64,000 nt of DNA from NCBI GenBank assembly GCA_035308365.1, contig DATGGU010000101.1, positions 4,360-68,359 on the forward strand, written 5' to 3'. Both the position numbers and the translations under genes were made by a program. Of the stretch, positions 1 to 9,181 are shown one piece after another. Every line of letters starts with the position of its first letter. Position 1 is the stretch's first letter. The notes under the pieces were generated by a model. The model saw only the letters and a list, made by a program, of their open reading frames with translations. It had not been told where the DNA came from and searched no databases. The DNA comes from PALSA-505 sp035308365 (GTDB lineage Bacteria > Actinomycetota > Actinomycetes > Streptosporangiales > Streptosporangiaceae).

Positions 1-1046
1 ACCGCGTTGGCGTGGAAGTACCCGACGAACGCGGCGCCGAAGACAGCGTTGGCGATCAGGACACCCGGGTTCTGGCCTTGCTTCATCAGCGCGCTGATCG
101 ACACGACAACCATGATGACCGCCGTTATGCCCCAGGTGACCAGCGACGACGGCTCGCGGCGCTGATAGATCCAGAACCGGGCGGCCACCGCACCGCGCAG
201 GCCGTACCTGGCGAACGGCAGCGCGGTCCCGCGTACCGCCGACGACCGGGTGGATGTGTCGGGGGTGACCAGGGCGCGGCCGAGCAGGCGCACCCACAGC
301 CAGCCCACTGCGACGATGACGCCGGCCAGCAGGGCCAGGCGCAGCGCAGCGGTGCCGGGGTGCCCGTCCGAGGCGTCCTTGATCGCGTGTGCGGCCATGC
401 CAGGAGGCAGCCAGCGCATCCACGCGTCGACCCCGTTGAAGCTGGCCGCGGTCAGCTTCCCCGAGGCGGCCAGCCTGGGCACCACCTGGATGACGAACTC
501 GTAGCCCGCGAAGATCGGGATGATCAGGAAGACGGCCAGGTCCTTGCCCCGGCGCGACCGCAGCAACCCGGCCATGCCGGTGGTCACGACCCGGGCCAGC
601 GTGATACAGAACAGCACCTGAAGCACCACCGCGACCAGCGCGACGAGCAGGCCGAGCGGGCCGCGTGCCAGCCCGGCGGTCACTCCGAGCAGGCCGATCA
701 CGTTGGCCAGCGGCCACACGCCGGTGGCCGAGGCGGCCAGCAACCCCGCCGCGAGCGGGCCGGTCCGCACCGGGTAGAGCGCCACCGTGGCCGGATCCAG
801 CGTGCCGTCCAGGCCGAAGGCGATCAGCGGGCAGATCAGCCAGCCGAAGGCGAACACCATGAAGATGACCGTGGTCAGGTCCACCGACGTGCTCTGGCCG
901 CGGAGCAGGGCCAGGAGCACGAAGGCGCCGGCCGCGACCAGCACACCGAAGACCGAGCTGACGATGAAGGAAACCTTGGCGCCCCTGGAAGAGCGCAGCG
1001 CGTTCAGCAGCAGGCGCATCTTCAGCTGGACGAGAAGCCGAGCCAT
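1..1046 (-). CDS. ABC transporter permease, 3' end cut by window
   Basis: The frame starts at an ATG (1046) and stays open to the window edge, giving about 348 residues of a polytopic membrane protein whose C-terminus lies outside. I translated it directly: after a short basic N-terminus come repeated hydrophobic segments (about residues 22-46, 55-75, 90-130, 135-165, 180-200, 235-260, 300-320). No soluble domain is visible. Its start lies 25 bp inside the end of the ATPase gene, so the two are translationally coupled and should form one ABC-2-type export complex. The substrate cannot be read from sequence. The permease role rests on membrane topology and on the neighbour, not on a family motif. 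Confidence 0.8.
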   Translation of the reverse strand, partial: MARLLVQLKMRLLLNALRSSRGAKVSFIVSSVFGVLVAAGAFVLLALLRGQSTSVDLTTVIFMVFAFGWLICPLIAFGLDGTLDPATVALYPVRTGPLAAGLLAASATGVWPLANVIGLLGVTAGLARGPLGLLVALVAVVLQVLFCITLARVVTTGMAGLLRSRRGKDLAVFLIIPIFAGYEFVIQVVPRLAASGKLTAASFNGVDAWMRWLPPGMAAHAIKDASDGHPGTAALRLALLAGVIVAVGWLWVRLLGRALVTPDTSTRSSAVRGTALPFARYGLRGAVAARFWIYQRREPSSLVTWGITAVIMVVVSISALMKQGQNPGVLIANAVFGAAFVGYFHANA

Positions 1047-1786
1047 GACAGTTCCTCCCCACTGTGCCGGGGGCCGACCAGGTCGATGAACGCCTGCTGC
1101 AGGGTCTTGCCGCCCCGCACCTGGTCCGTGGTGCCGGTCGCCACGATCCGGCCCTTGTCGATGATGGACACCTGGTCGCAGACCTGCTCGACCAGCTCCA
1201 TCACATGGCTGGAGAACAGCACGGTCGAGCCGGAGCCGACGTAGCGGGTCAGCAGCCGCCGGATCACGTCGGCGGATATCGGATCCACCCCTTCCAGTGG
1301 CTCGTCCAGGAACAGCACCGACGGATTGTGGATCAGCGCGCAGCCGAGTGCGGCCTTCTTGCGCATGCCGGTGGAGTAGTCGGCGACCAGCCGCCTGGCA
1401 TCCTCGGCCAGGTCCAGCACGTTCAGCAGCTCCGCGGCCCGCGACCGCGCCTCGGCGGCGGGCAGGCCGCGCAGCCGCCCGGCGTATTCCAGCACTTCCG
1501 CACCGCTCAGCCGCTCGAACAGCCTGACCTCGGCCGGGACCACCCCGATGACGGCCTTGGCGGCGACCGGGTCGCCCCAGACATCGAGCCCGTTGATCAG
1601 CACCCGGCCGAGGTCCGGCCGGAGCAGGCCGGTCATCATCGACAACGACGTGGTCTTCCCCGCCCCGTTCGGCCCGACCAGCCCGGCCAGGGAGCCGCCG
1701 GCGATCTCCAGGTCGATCCCGCGGACCGCCTCCTTGTCGCCGAATGATTTGCGCAGTCCCAGCACCGAGATCGCTGGCTCACCCAT
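1022..1786 (-). CDS. ABC transporter ATP-binding protein
   Basis: A 254-residue nucleotide-binding subunit with every ABC landmark in order: Walker A GPNGAGKT (38-45), signature YSTGMRKKAALG (137-148), Walker B VLFLDE (157-162) and switch His in SSH (194). It should energise the permease that overlaps its 3' end. The frame opens 20 codons further upstream, but the ATG at 1786 is preferred because GAGGAG sits just before it and the ABC fold begins a few residues later. A 267-bp gap with AT-rich patches separates it from the divergent MmcQ gene and should hold both promoters. ABC-2 exporters of this type move drugs, lipids or peptides; nothing here decides which. Confidence 0.9.
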   Translation of the reverse strand: MGEPAISVLGLRKSFGDKEAVRGIDLEIAGGSLAGLVGPNGAGKTTSLSMMTGLLRPDLGRVLINGLDVWGDPVAAKAVIGVVPAEVRLFERLSGAEVLEYAGRLRGLPAAEARSRAAELLNVLDLAEDARRLVADYSTGMRKKAALGCALIHNPSVLFLDEPLEGVDPISADVIRRLLTRYVGSGSTVLFSSHVMELVEQVCDQVSIIDKGRIVATGTTDQVRGGKTLQQAFIDLVGPRHSGEELSWLGFSSS

Positions 1787-2053
1787 GACTGTCTCCTCTG
1801 CTGCCAGGCCGCTGTCCCGGTGCTCCGGTGGCTCACCGGCCATCATCTATCAAGAGCATAGCATTCTGATATCAGTTTACAATCTCGATCACCAGCGCTG
1901 CTGGAACGGACGGGTGAGCAGATAGCGGCCGGCGAAGCCGGTCCCGCCGTCGCTGCAGGCGCTGGAAGGCCATGATCCCGGCCCGGCCGGCGGCAGGATA
2001 ATCTCGGGTCCAGCGAGGTTGTCGATGCGGACCCTGCAGGTGAGGCTGGCTCG

Positions 2054-2410
2054 ATGGATGGGGAAGAGCTCAGGGCGAAGTGCCTGGCGCTGGCCGGGGC
2101 CAGCGAGGAGTTCCCGTTCGGGGGCGAGGTATCGGTCTTCAAGGTCGCCGGGAAGATGTTCGCGCTGTGTGCACTCGACGATGAGCCGTTGCAGCTGAGT
2201 GTCAAATGCCAGCCTGACCTCGCCGTCCAGCTCCGGGCCGCCCATCCGGCGATCGTGCCCGGCTACCACCTCAACAAGCGCCACTGGAACACGATCACGC
2301 TCGACGGCTCGCTGCTGGACCAGATGGTGTCCGAGATGATCGTCGACTCCTATGACCTGGTCGTGGCGTCGCTGCCGAAGGCGCGGCGGCCCGGGTTACC
2401 GGATGTTTGA
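2054..2410 (+). CDS. MmcQ/YjbR family protein
   Basis: A 118-residue small protein of the MmcQ/YjbR (DUF419) family. The typical pattern is present: an N-terminal LAGASEEFPFG, then VFKVAGKMFAL, a basic LSVKCQPDLA stretch, and GYHLNKRHWNTI near residue 75. The family has a CyaY-like fold and is often annotated as DNA-binding, but no biochemical role is established. Length matches the family. The stop overlaps the start of the downstream SGNH hydrolase by 8 bp, so the two are probably cotranscribed, though no shared function is obvious. Confidence 0.85.
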   Translation: MDGEELRAKCLALAGASEEFPFGGEVSVFKVAGKMFALCALDDEPLQLSVKCQPDLAVQLRAAHPAIVPGYHLNKRHWNTITLDGSLLDQMVSEMIVDSYDLVVASLPKARRPGLPDV

Positions 2411-3338
2411 CCTTGGCCGGGTGGCGCGGGCGCTGCGCAGAGTCCCGCCGGTACCCGCACTCGCCGGACTGGCCGCCATCGCTGTCGTCATCACGGTCGT
2501 CATCACAGTCGCCGTCATGACCGGCGGCAGCGGCGGGTCTGCCAGAAAGCAGCCACCACACTACCGTCCCCCGGCGACCTACTACCTGGCGCTGGGTGAC
2601 TCGCTGTCCCAGGGCGTCCAGCCGAACTCCGCCGGAGTCAGCGTCCCGACCGGCCAGGGATACGCCGACCAGCTCTACGCGGTGCTGCGCCGCAAGCAGC
2701 CCGGGCTGCGCCTGGTCAAGCTCGGCTGTCTCGGCGAGAGCACGGTCACGATGATCCACGGCGGCATGTGCTCCTACCCAGGAGGGTCTCAGCTCGCCGA
2801 CGCGGTCGCTTTCCTGCGTGCGCACCGGCCCCGGATCACGCTGGTCACCCTGGACATCGGGGCCAACGACCCGGAGGACTGCGTTCTCGCTTCCTCGCTC
2901 AGCCAGCTCGGTTCCTGCGTGGTCAGGTTCGCGCCGAGGGCGATCGCCAACCTCAAGACGATTGTCGCCAGGCTTCGCCAAGCCGGCCCGCACGTCCGCA
3001 TGATCGCGATGAACTACTACCTGCCCGCGCTGGCCAAATGGCGAGACGGACTGCTGGGCCCGATGGTCGCCCGGGTCGGCGAGCTGGCGGCCAGCGGCTA
3101 CAACGCCCTGCTCACCAACGTGTACCGGTCCTACGGCGTCCGGGTGGCCGACGTCTCCGGGGCCTTCCACACCTCCGACTTCGGCCCGGATTCACACCTC
3201 GGCGGCCTGCCCCGCAACGTCGCCACCATCTGCCGGTGGACCTGGGAGTGCGCCAGCCCGCCGCGCGGGCCCAACCAGCATCCCAACCGGGCCGGTTACC
3301 AGGCCATCGCCCGCGCCTTCCTGGCCGCGGGCGCTTAG
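2403..3338 (+). CDS. SGNH/GDSL hydrolase, membrane-anchored or secreted
   Basis: A 311-residue SGNH esterase/lipase-like protein. One hydrophobic segment (about 17-40) serves as signal or anchor. Block I is LALGDSLSQG with nucleophile Ser67. Block III is DIGANDPEDC (151-160), giving the oxyanion Asn. Block V is HPNRAGY with His near 293. The Asp that normally precedes the block V His is not evident (PNQH), so either another residue serves or activity is altered. Six or more Cys residues suggest disulfides in an exported domain. The start is the ATG inside the previous gene's last codons; a longer frame starting at 2352 encodes an unlikely Arg-rich leader. It overlaps the stop of the convergent lipoprotein gene by 4 bp. 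Confidence 0.85.
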   Translation: MFDLGRVARALRRVPPVPALAGLAAIAVVITVVITVAVMTGGSGGSARKQPPHYRPPATYYLALGDSLSQGVQPNSAGVSVPTGQGYADQLYAVLRRKQPGLRLVKLGCLGESTVTMIHGGMCSYPGGSQLADAVAFLRAHRPRITLVTLDIGANDPEDCVLASSLSQLGSCVVRFAPRAIANLKTIVARLRQAGPHVRMIAMNYYLPALAKWRDGLLGPMVARVGELAASGYNALLTNVYRSYGVRVADVSGAFHTSDFGPDSHLGGLPRNVATICRWTWECASPPRGPNQHPNRAGYQAIARAFLAAGA

Positions 3339-4075
3339 CAGCCGCCGGGCGGACCAGGCGTACCGGTGCCCACGGAAGGAGCGTCCACGACGCCGTAGGC
3401 ACCGTTGCGCAGGACGGTGCCGAAGTGCACGACATACCATAGCCCGCGCCAGGAGATCAGCGACGCGATGCCGATGGAGCGCAACTGGCCGCGCTGCCGG
3501 TAGACGATCCGGGAGCCTGCCACATGCCAGTAGCCAACCGAGTTGTAGCACACCCCCGGATCGATCCAGGCCGCCTGCGCCGCCGGCACGATCACCCGCA
3601 CCAGGGTGGCGCCACGGCCGACGTAGCGGTGTGCCGCCGCGACGTCGAGCCGGAATCCCCCGAGCAGCCGGCTGCGCCAGTCGGCGGCCGGGTCCGCGAT
3701 CGCCTTCACCTGCTCGTAGGCGGACAGCGGGAAGAACGCCTGGACGGCGGGATCGGCGTTGCCGGTCATCACCGCGTCCCACAGGTCGGTCATCTCCGCG
3801 TGGAACACCGCCGTGCTGGCGCTCGGGAACGCCCGGGTCTGATGCAGGTTGCCGGGCGGTGGCGGCACGGCGATCACGCTCGGCGAGGCGTCCCTCGCTG
3901 GTGTGGGCGAGACGGGCGAGGCCGGCCTGCTGCTGGGACGCGCGCTCGGGCTCCTGCTGGCACCGGCCGCGGTATGCCGGGCCGGGCTCGCACATCCGGC
4001 CGCAAGCACACTCACCGCGACCGTCAGCAGGCCGCCCAGGCAACGCAGCACGGTCCAGTGCCGGACGCCGTTCAT
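3335..4075 (-). CDS. Putative lipoprotein of unknown function
   Basis: A 246-residue exported protein. The N-terminus has a basic start, a hydrophobic core (LGGLLTVAVSVL) and lipobox LAAGC, so Cys is the likely lipidated first residue of the mature form. A Ser/Pro/Ala-rich linker follows, then a globular part with no family I recognise (HAEMTDLWDAVMTG, DPGVCYNSVGYWHVAG, SLISWRGLWYVVHFG). The start at 4075 is favoured over the ATG six bases upstream because GGAGG then has an 8-base spacing. It lies 15 bp beyond the stop of the topoisomerase gene on the same strand. Confidence 0.75.
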   Translation of the reverse strand: MNGVRHWTVLRCLGGLLTVAVSVLAAGCASPARHTAAGASRSPSARPSSRPASPVSPTPARDASPSVIAVPPPPGNLHQTRAFPSASTAVFHAEMTDLWDAVMTGNADPAVQAFFPLSAYEQVKAIADPAADWRSRLLGGFRLDVAAAHRYVGRGATLVRVIVPAAQAAWIDPGVCYNSVGYWHVAGSRIVYRQRGQLRSIGIASLISWRGLWYVVHFGTVLRNGAYGVVDAPSVGTGTPGPPGGC

Positions 4076-4090
4076 CGCCATCAGCCTCCA

Positions 4091-6631
4091 TCAGGGAGTG
4101 GGGGCCGTGCCGCCGACGGCGGCCAGCGGGTGGGTGATCCGGACGCCTGAGCCGTCCCGGCGGCCGTCGGCCGGTGGCAGTTCGACCGGGGTCCCGGCCT
4201 CGGTGGCGCCCAGAGCCGGGGCTGGGCCGGCCCAGGCCAGCAGGAGGGCGTCCTCGCCGCGCAGGAAGCGCTGGCAGCGGACGCCGCCGGTGGCACGGCC
4301 CTTGGGCGGATATTCGGCGTACGGGGTGACCTTGACCGTTCCGGCCGCCGTGCCCGGCAGCGCGCCCGTCGCCCCGGCGACCGTGACGACCACGGGAGCC
4401 GTGCCGCCGTCCGCGGAGTCCGCGGGATCGACGGCGCCGAACCAGATGACCGAGGCGCGGGGGGACAGCCGGATGCCGGCCATGCCGCCGGCCGAACGGC
4501 CCTGCGGCCGGACGCTGGCCGCGCCGAACCGGAGCAGCTGGGCGTCACTGGTGATGAAGACCAGATCCTGGTCCTCGCTGGTGAGCTGGACGGCGCGGAC
4601 TACCCGGTCGCCCTCGCGCAGAGCGATCACCTCGAATTCCGGCTGGGTCTGCGGGTAGTCCGGGGTAACCCGCTTGACGACGCCGGACGCGGTGCCCAGG
4701 GCCAGGCCAGCGCCGGATGCGTCCACCGCGGCCAGGCCGGCGGCGGTCTCACCGGCCGACAGCGAGATGAACTCGCCCACCGGCGCGCCGCCGGCCAGGC
4801 TGGGGGAGTTCGCGCTCGGCGGCAGCGCGGGAAGCTCCAGCACACCGAGCCGGATCATCCGGCCGGCCGAGGTCACCACCGCGATCGTGCCGCGGGCCGT
4901 GGCCCGGACCGACGACACGATGACGTCGTGTGCACTGCGCTGGCGAGCGAGCGACGTGGCCGGCTGGCTCCGTTCATTATTTTCTTCCAAATTGACCGAG
5001 GAACGGGCGAGCAGCCCGGAGGACGACAGGAGCACAACGCACGGATCGTCGGTCACCTCCAGCGGTACCGCCGCGGTGAGGGCTGCGCCGCCGCTTTCCA
5101 GCAGGACCGTGCGGCGCGGGGTGGCGAACTTCTCGGCGACGGCGGCGAGCTCGGCCGACACGACCTCGCGCAGCCGCTGGCCGGACTCCAGGATCGCGGT
5201 CAGCTCGGCGATCTCGCGGCGCAGCGTGTCGCGCTCGGTGTCCAGTTCCAGGCGGTCGTACTTGGTGAGACGGCGCAGCGGGGTGTCCAGGATGTACTGC
5301 GCCTGCACCGGCGACAGGTCGAACACCGACATCAGCCGGGCCTTGGCGTCGGCGGAGTCCTCGCTCGACCTGATCACGGCGATGACCTCGTCGATGTTGA
5401 GCAGCGCGATGATCAGGCCGTCCACCAGGTGCAGCCGCTCCTCGCGGCCACGGCGCCGGAACTCCGACCGGCGCCTGACCACCTCGAGGCGGTGCGCGAC
5501 GTAGATTTCCAGCAGCTCACGCAGGCCGAGCACGCGGGGCTGGCCGTCCACCAGCGCCACGTTGTTGATGCCGAAGGTTTCCTCCATCGGCGTCAGGCGG
5601 TACAGCTCGGACAGGACGGCTTCCGGGTTGAAGCCGCTGCGGATCTCGATCACCAGGTGCAGGCCGCGGTGCCGGTCGGTGAGATCCTTGAGGTCGCTGA
5701 TCCCGTTCAGCTTCTTGGCCTGGACCAGGTCCTTGATCCGGGAGATGACCTTCTCCGGGCCGACGTTGTAGGGCAGTTCGGTGACCACGATGCCCATCCG
5801 GCGCGGGGTGAGCTTCTCCACCCGCGCGGCCGCCCTGGTACGGAACATGCCCCGGCCGGTGGCATACGCCTCCCGGATCCCGTCCAGGCCGACGATCTTG
5901 CCGCCGGTCGGCAGGTCGGGGCCTGGCACGAAGCGCATCAGCTCGTCGAGATCGGCGTCGGGATGGGCGATCAGGTGGCGGGCCGCGCTGACCACCTCGC
6001 CGAGGTTGTGCGGGGCCATGTTCGTGGCCATCCCGACCGCGATCCCCGCCGCACCGTTGACCAGCAGGTTCGGCAGACCGGATGGGAGCACCTCGGGCTG
6101 GGTCTCGGAGCCGTCGTAGTTCGGGATGAAGTCGACGGTGTCCTCGCTGATCGAGGCCACCATCTCCATGGCCGCGGCGGCCAGCCGGGCCTCGGTGTAC
6201 CGCATCGCGGCGGCCGGGTCGTCGCCGCCCAGCGAGCCGAAGTTCCCGTGCCCATCGATCAGCGGCAGCCGCATGGCGAACGGCTGGGCCATCCGGACCA
6301 TCGCGTCGTAGATCGCCGTGTCGCCGTGTGGGTGCAGCCGCCCCATTACCTCGCCGACCACGCGGGCACACTTCACGTGGGCGCGGTCGGGACGCAGGCC
6401 CATCTCCTGCATCTGGAACAGAATCCGGCGCTGCACCGGCTTCAGGCCGTCCCTGGCGTCCGGCAGTGCCCGCTGGTAGATGACCGAGTAGGCGTACTCG
6501 AGGTAGCTGCCCCGCATCTCTTCGGCGACATCGATGTCGACGATGTTTTCCTCGAAGTCATCCGCCGGGCCTGACGGGCCTCCGGGCGCACCTGACCGGG
6601 GGGGCTGACGGGTCGTACCACGTGGACTCAT
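4091..6631 (-). CDS. parC: DNA topoisomerase IV subunit A (ParC-type)
   Basis: An 846-residue type IIA topoisomerase breakage-reunion subunit. The winged-helix region carries GRLHPHGDTAIYDAMVRMAQ (97-116) and the catalytic tyrosine in AAMRYTEARL (Tyr145). The C-terminal half has the beta-pinwheel repeats, including QGRSAGGMAG and KGRATGGVRC. A canonical GyrA-box (QRRGGKG) is absent, which points to topoisomerase IV rather than gyrase. It should decatenate and relax DNA together with a ParE subunit not present here. The quinolone-pocket positions equivalent to E. coli GyrA Ser83 and Asp87 are Thr105 and Asp109. The start at 6631 has GGAG upstream; a 32-residue upstream extension is Arg/Pro-rich and unlikely. 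Confidence 0.88.
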   Translation of the reverse strand: MSPRGTTRQPPRSGAPGGPSGPADDFEENIVDIDVAEEMRGSYLEYAYSVIYQRALPDARDGLKPVQRRILFQMQEMGLRPDRAHVKCARVVGEVMGRLHPHGDTAIYDAMVRMAQPFAMRLPLIDGHGNFGSLGGDDPAAAMRYTEARLAAAAMEMVASISEDTVDFIPNYDGSETQPEVLPSGLPNLLVNGAAGIAVGMATNMAPHNLGEVVSAARHLIAHPDADLDELMRFVPGPDLPTGGKIVGLDGIREAYATGRGMFRTRAAARVEKLTPRRMGIVVTELPYNVGPEKVISRIKDLVQAKKLNGISDLKDLTDRHRGLHLVIEIRSGFNPEAVLSELYRLTPMEETFGINNVALVDGQPRVLGLRELLEIYVAHRLEVVRRRSEFRRRGREERLHLVDGLIIALLNIDEVIAVIRSSEDSADAKARLMSVFDLSPVQAQYILDTPLRRLTKYDRLELDTERDTLRREIAELTAILESGQRLREVVSAELAAVAEKFATPRRTVLLESGGAALTAAVPLEVTDDPCVVLLSSSGLLARSSVNLEENNERSQPATSLARQRSAHDVIVSSVRATARGTIAVVTSAGRMIRLGVLELPALPPSANSPSLAGGAPVGEFISLSAGETAAGLAAVDASGAGLALGTASGVVKRVTPDYPQTQPEFEVIALREGDRVVRAVQLTSEDQDLVFITSDAQLLRFGAASVRPQGRSAGGMAGIRLSPRASVIWFGAVDPADSADGGTAPVVVTVAGATGALPGTAAGTVKVTPYAEYPPKGRATGGVRCQRFLRGEDALLLAWAGPAPALGATEAGTPVELPPADGRRDGSGVRITHPLAAVGGTAPTP

Positions 6632-6741
6632 CCCGCCATTCTCCCGCCCCCGCGGGGGTTTGCGGTGCAGGCCCGGACCCCGGCGTGCCCGCGCTGCGGC
6701 GAGATGAGGCTTTGCAGGACCAGGCACCTGACCCTGACCGG

Positions 6742-7515
6742 TCAGGCGGCCGAGAAGCCGCCGTCCACGAAGATGACCTGGCCGGTCACGTAGTCGCTGG
6801 CCCGGCTCGCCAGGAAGACCGCGACACCTTCGAAGTCGGCCGCCAGCCCGTTCCGCCCGATCATGGTCCGGCCCGCCAGCGCCGCCACCCGCTCCGGATC
6901 CGAAGCGACGTGAGCGGTCAGCGGCGTGATCACGAAGCCGGGCGCGACCGCGTTGCAGCAGACCCCGCGCGAGGCCCAGGCCTCCGACTGTGACCGGGTG
7001 AGCGAGACCAGCCCGCCCTTGGAGGCACCGTAGGCGCCGCTGTTGGCGAACGCCCGCACCGCCTGCTGCGAGGCGATGTTGATGATCCGTCCCCAGCCCC
7101 GGGCGGCCATCCGCGGCCCGAACCGCTGCCCCAGCATGAACGGCCCGGTCAGGTTCACCGCCATGGTCTGGTCCCAGTCGTCCAGCGTGAGCGAGTCCAT
7201 CGGCGGCCGCAGGTTGATCCCCGCCGCGTTGACCAGGATGTCCGGCTCCCCGAACTCACCGGCCGCGGCCTCGGCGGCCGCTTCGAGTGCGGCCCGGTCA
7301 CCGACGTCGACGCTGATCGCGACCGCCGAACGCCCGGCCACCCGCAGTTCACGCACGGCCTCATCCAGCGGCCCGTCCTTGCGGGCCATCAGCACCACCC
7401 GCGCGCCCGCGTGCGCCAGCGCCCCGGCGATCGCCCGGCCGATGCCCGAGCTGCCACCGGTCACCACGGCGACCCGGCCATCGCAGGTGAACAGCCGGTC
7501 CAGGTAGCTCGTCAA
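6742..7515 (-). CDS. SDR family oxidoreductase
   Basis: A 257-residue classical short-chain dehydrogenase/reductase. It shows the nucleotide motif TGGSSGIG (19-26), NAAG (97-100), catalytic Ser in INIAS (149) and YGASK with Tyr162 and Lys166. The C-terminus TGQVIFVDGGFSA is typical. The closest feel is the gluconate 5-dehydrogenase / 2-deoxy-gluconate dehydrogenase group, but substrate is not fixed by sequence. The start is a TTG located 5 bp after the stop of the PfkB sugar kinase, so the pair is one operon and probably handles a sugar or sugar acid. The NAD versus NADP preference is not resolved. Confidence 0.88.
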   Translation of the reverse strand: MTSYLDRLFTCDGRVAVVTGGSSGIGRAIAGALAHAGARVVLMARKDGPLDEAVRELRVAGRSAVAISVDVGDRAALEAAAEAAAGEFGEPDILVNAAGINLRPPMDSLTLDDWDQTMAVNLTGPFMLGQRFGPRMAARGWGRIINIASQQAVRAFANSGAYGASKGGLVSLTRSQSEAWASRGVCCNAVAPGFVITPLTAHVASDPERVAALAGRTMIGRNGLAADFEGVAVFLASRASDYVTGQVIFVDGGFSAA

Positions 7516-7520
7516 CGGAC

Positions 7521-8414
7521 CTACAGCGGGGGCCGCGCGCCGAGCACGGCCAGCGCCTGGGCGGCCAGCCGGCAGCCGCTGGCCAGCGCCTCGCCCGGCG
7601 GCTTCTTGTTCAGCCAGGGCGGCAGGAAGCCGGCGCAGAACGCGTCGCCCGCACCGGTCCCGTCCACGATCCGCTCGACCGGCTGCGCGGGCGCGCGCAC
7701 CGGATCCGGGCGGCCACCCGAGTAGAACAGCGCCCCGTCGGCGCCCAGCTTCAAGACCACCTGCGGGTACCAGGCGTTGAGCACCCGCGCCGCCTGCTCA
7801 GGATCGTCCCGCCCGGTCAGCACGGTCGCTTCGGCGGCGTTCACGAACAGCAGCGAGGCCCCGTTGCTCATCTGCAGGAAGGGCTCGGCACCCGCCCGCT
7901 CGACCGGCGCGAACGAGGCCGCATCCAGCGACACGGTCATCCCGGCCCGGGCGGCCATCTGGCAGGCCGCCAGTGCGGCCGGCCGCGAGCCGGGGTTCAG
8001 CAGCGTGTATCCGGACACGTGCAGGTGGCTGCCCGGCGTGAACAGGTCCTTGGGCAGGTCGTCGGGGGACAGGGCGGCGTTCGCCCCCGGGTCGGACAGC
8101 ATCGTGTGCTCGCCCTTGTGCGTCACCATGACGACGCAGGTGCCGGTCGGCCGCTCCGGGTCCATCACGAGGCGGGCGTCCACGCCGTACCCCATGAGCT
8201 CCATGTCCCTGTTCCGGCCGGCGATGTCCGAGCCGCGCCTGCCCACGAACGCGACCTCGGCGCCATCTACGGCCAGCCAGGCGGCTATGTTCGCTCCCGA
8301 CCCACCGCCGTGCATGGTGACCGCGGCCGGGGTGTCGCTTCCCCGCGCCAGGGGCAGGGCCGCATGCGCGACCGTGTCTGTCATGAGGTCGCCAATGACC
8401 ACGATGCGCGTCAT
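7521..8414 (-). CDS. PfkB-family sugar kinase
   Basis: A 297-residue ribokinase-like kinase. The first signature is GGGSGANIAAWLA (residues 36-48) and the second is DGTGAGDAFCAGF, with the general-base Asp near 257. It should phosphorylate a sugar or nucleoside with ATP; the family does not allow a firm substrate from motifs alone. It is first in a two-gene operon with an SDR oxidoreductase 5 bp downstream, suggesting a small catabolic unit. The 278 bp upstream (to the MarR stop) contains no gene. It holds a weak inverted repeat GAAAC-N6-GTTTC around 8479-8494 that could be part of its promoter region. Confidence 0.88.
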   Translation of the reverse strand: MTRIVVIGDLMTDTVAHAALPLARGSDTPAAVTMHGGGSGANIAAWLAVDGAEVAFVGRRGSDIAGRNRDMELMGYGVDARLVMDPERPTGTCVVMVTHKGEHTMLSDPGANAALSPDDLPKDLFTPGSHLHVSGYTLLNPGSRPAALAACQMAARAGMTVSLDAASFAPVERAGAEPFLQMSNGASLLFVNAAEATVLTGRDDPEQAARVLNAWYPQVVLKLGADGALFYSGGRPDPVRAPAQPVERIVDGTGAGDAFCAGFLPPWLNKKPPGEALASGCRLAAQALAVLGARPPL

Positions 8415-8692
8415 GTCGTCATCACCCCGTCCCGGTCCTGGACGGTGACCCTTCCGTGCCGATGGGCAGCAGCGTGTAGAAACCTAACAGTTTCCTGCCC
8501 TGTCCGCTGCCTTCCCGGCCGTGAAACCTGCTATAAGCAAGGCCCCGCCCGGGCGTTAGTCTGGCAGGTGAACCGACCGTCCCGCTACGGTTAGCCCCGG
8601 TTGGTCCTGCTTTATGACCCCAGGTTCCAGCGCTGCATTTTGATATTTGACGGATGGGGCCGGACTGTCGCGACGGTGAACCCGGCCGCGGC

Positions 8693-9181
8693 TTACCCAC
8701 CCTGGCCGAGGTGGGCTACCACCGTTTCGGCCAGATCCCCGAGAGCCTGGATCTGCCCGGCCGACAGCAGGTCGATGAAGTGCCTGCGGACGGACTCGAC
8801 GTGCGGCGGGGCGGCGCTCCTGATCGCCGCCCAGCCAGCGTCGGTGAGCGTGAGAATGGCTCCGCGGCCGTCGGACGGGCACTCCCGGCGGGCCACCAGC
8901 CCGCGCTGTTCCATCCGGGCCACATGGTGTGACAGGCGGCTCTTGGACCAGAGCATGTGCGCGGCGAGGTCGCCGAGCCTGAGCATGTGCTCGGCCGACT
9001 CCGACAGCCCGGACAGCACGTCGTAGTCAGCGTCCGACAGCCCGGAATCCCTGGCCAGGTCGCGGGTGATCTGCAGGTCGAGCAGCGCACGCATTCGCCG
9101 GTACCCGAGCCAGGCCCGTGCTTCGTCCGGGCTGAGCCATCGCGGTTCGGTCACGCGTCCAGGATACTGGATAGTTGACAT
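8693..9181 (-). CDS. MarR-family transcriptional regulator
   Basis: A 162-residue winged-helix regulator. The core runs from DYDVLSGLSESAEHMLRLGDLA through the recognition helix WSKSRLSHHVARMEQRGLV and wing RRECPSDGRGAILTLTDAG (about 55-120), flanked by dimerisation helices. It is divergent from the YczE-like membrane gene, with only 30 bp between the two ATGs. Its own start codon lies inside one arm of a perfect 11-bp inverted repeat, and the neighbour's ATG lies inside the other arm. This strongly suggests it represses itself and the membrane gene from one operator. No Shine-Dalgarno is apparent, so a leaderless transcript is likely. The ligand is unknown. Confidence 0.9.
   Translation of the reverse strand: MSTIQYPGRVTEPRWLSPDEARAWLGYRRMRALLDLQITRDLARDSGLSDADYDVLSGLSESAEHMLRLGDLAAHMLWSKSRLSHHVARMEQRGLVARRECPSDGRGAILTLTDAGWAAIRSAAPPHVESVRRHFIDLLSAGQIQALGDLAETVVAHLGQGG

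Noticed and set aside
4928..6574. A long open frame antisense to the topoisomerase gene (about 548 codons)
   Set aside because: It is Gln/Arg/His/Asp-rich, has no domain, and mirrors the GC-biased third positions of the real gene on the other strand.
8415..8692. Possible small gene between the MarR and sugar-kinase genes
   Set aside because: No frame has a ribosome site or protein-like composition; only a weak inverted repeat was seen.
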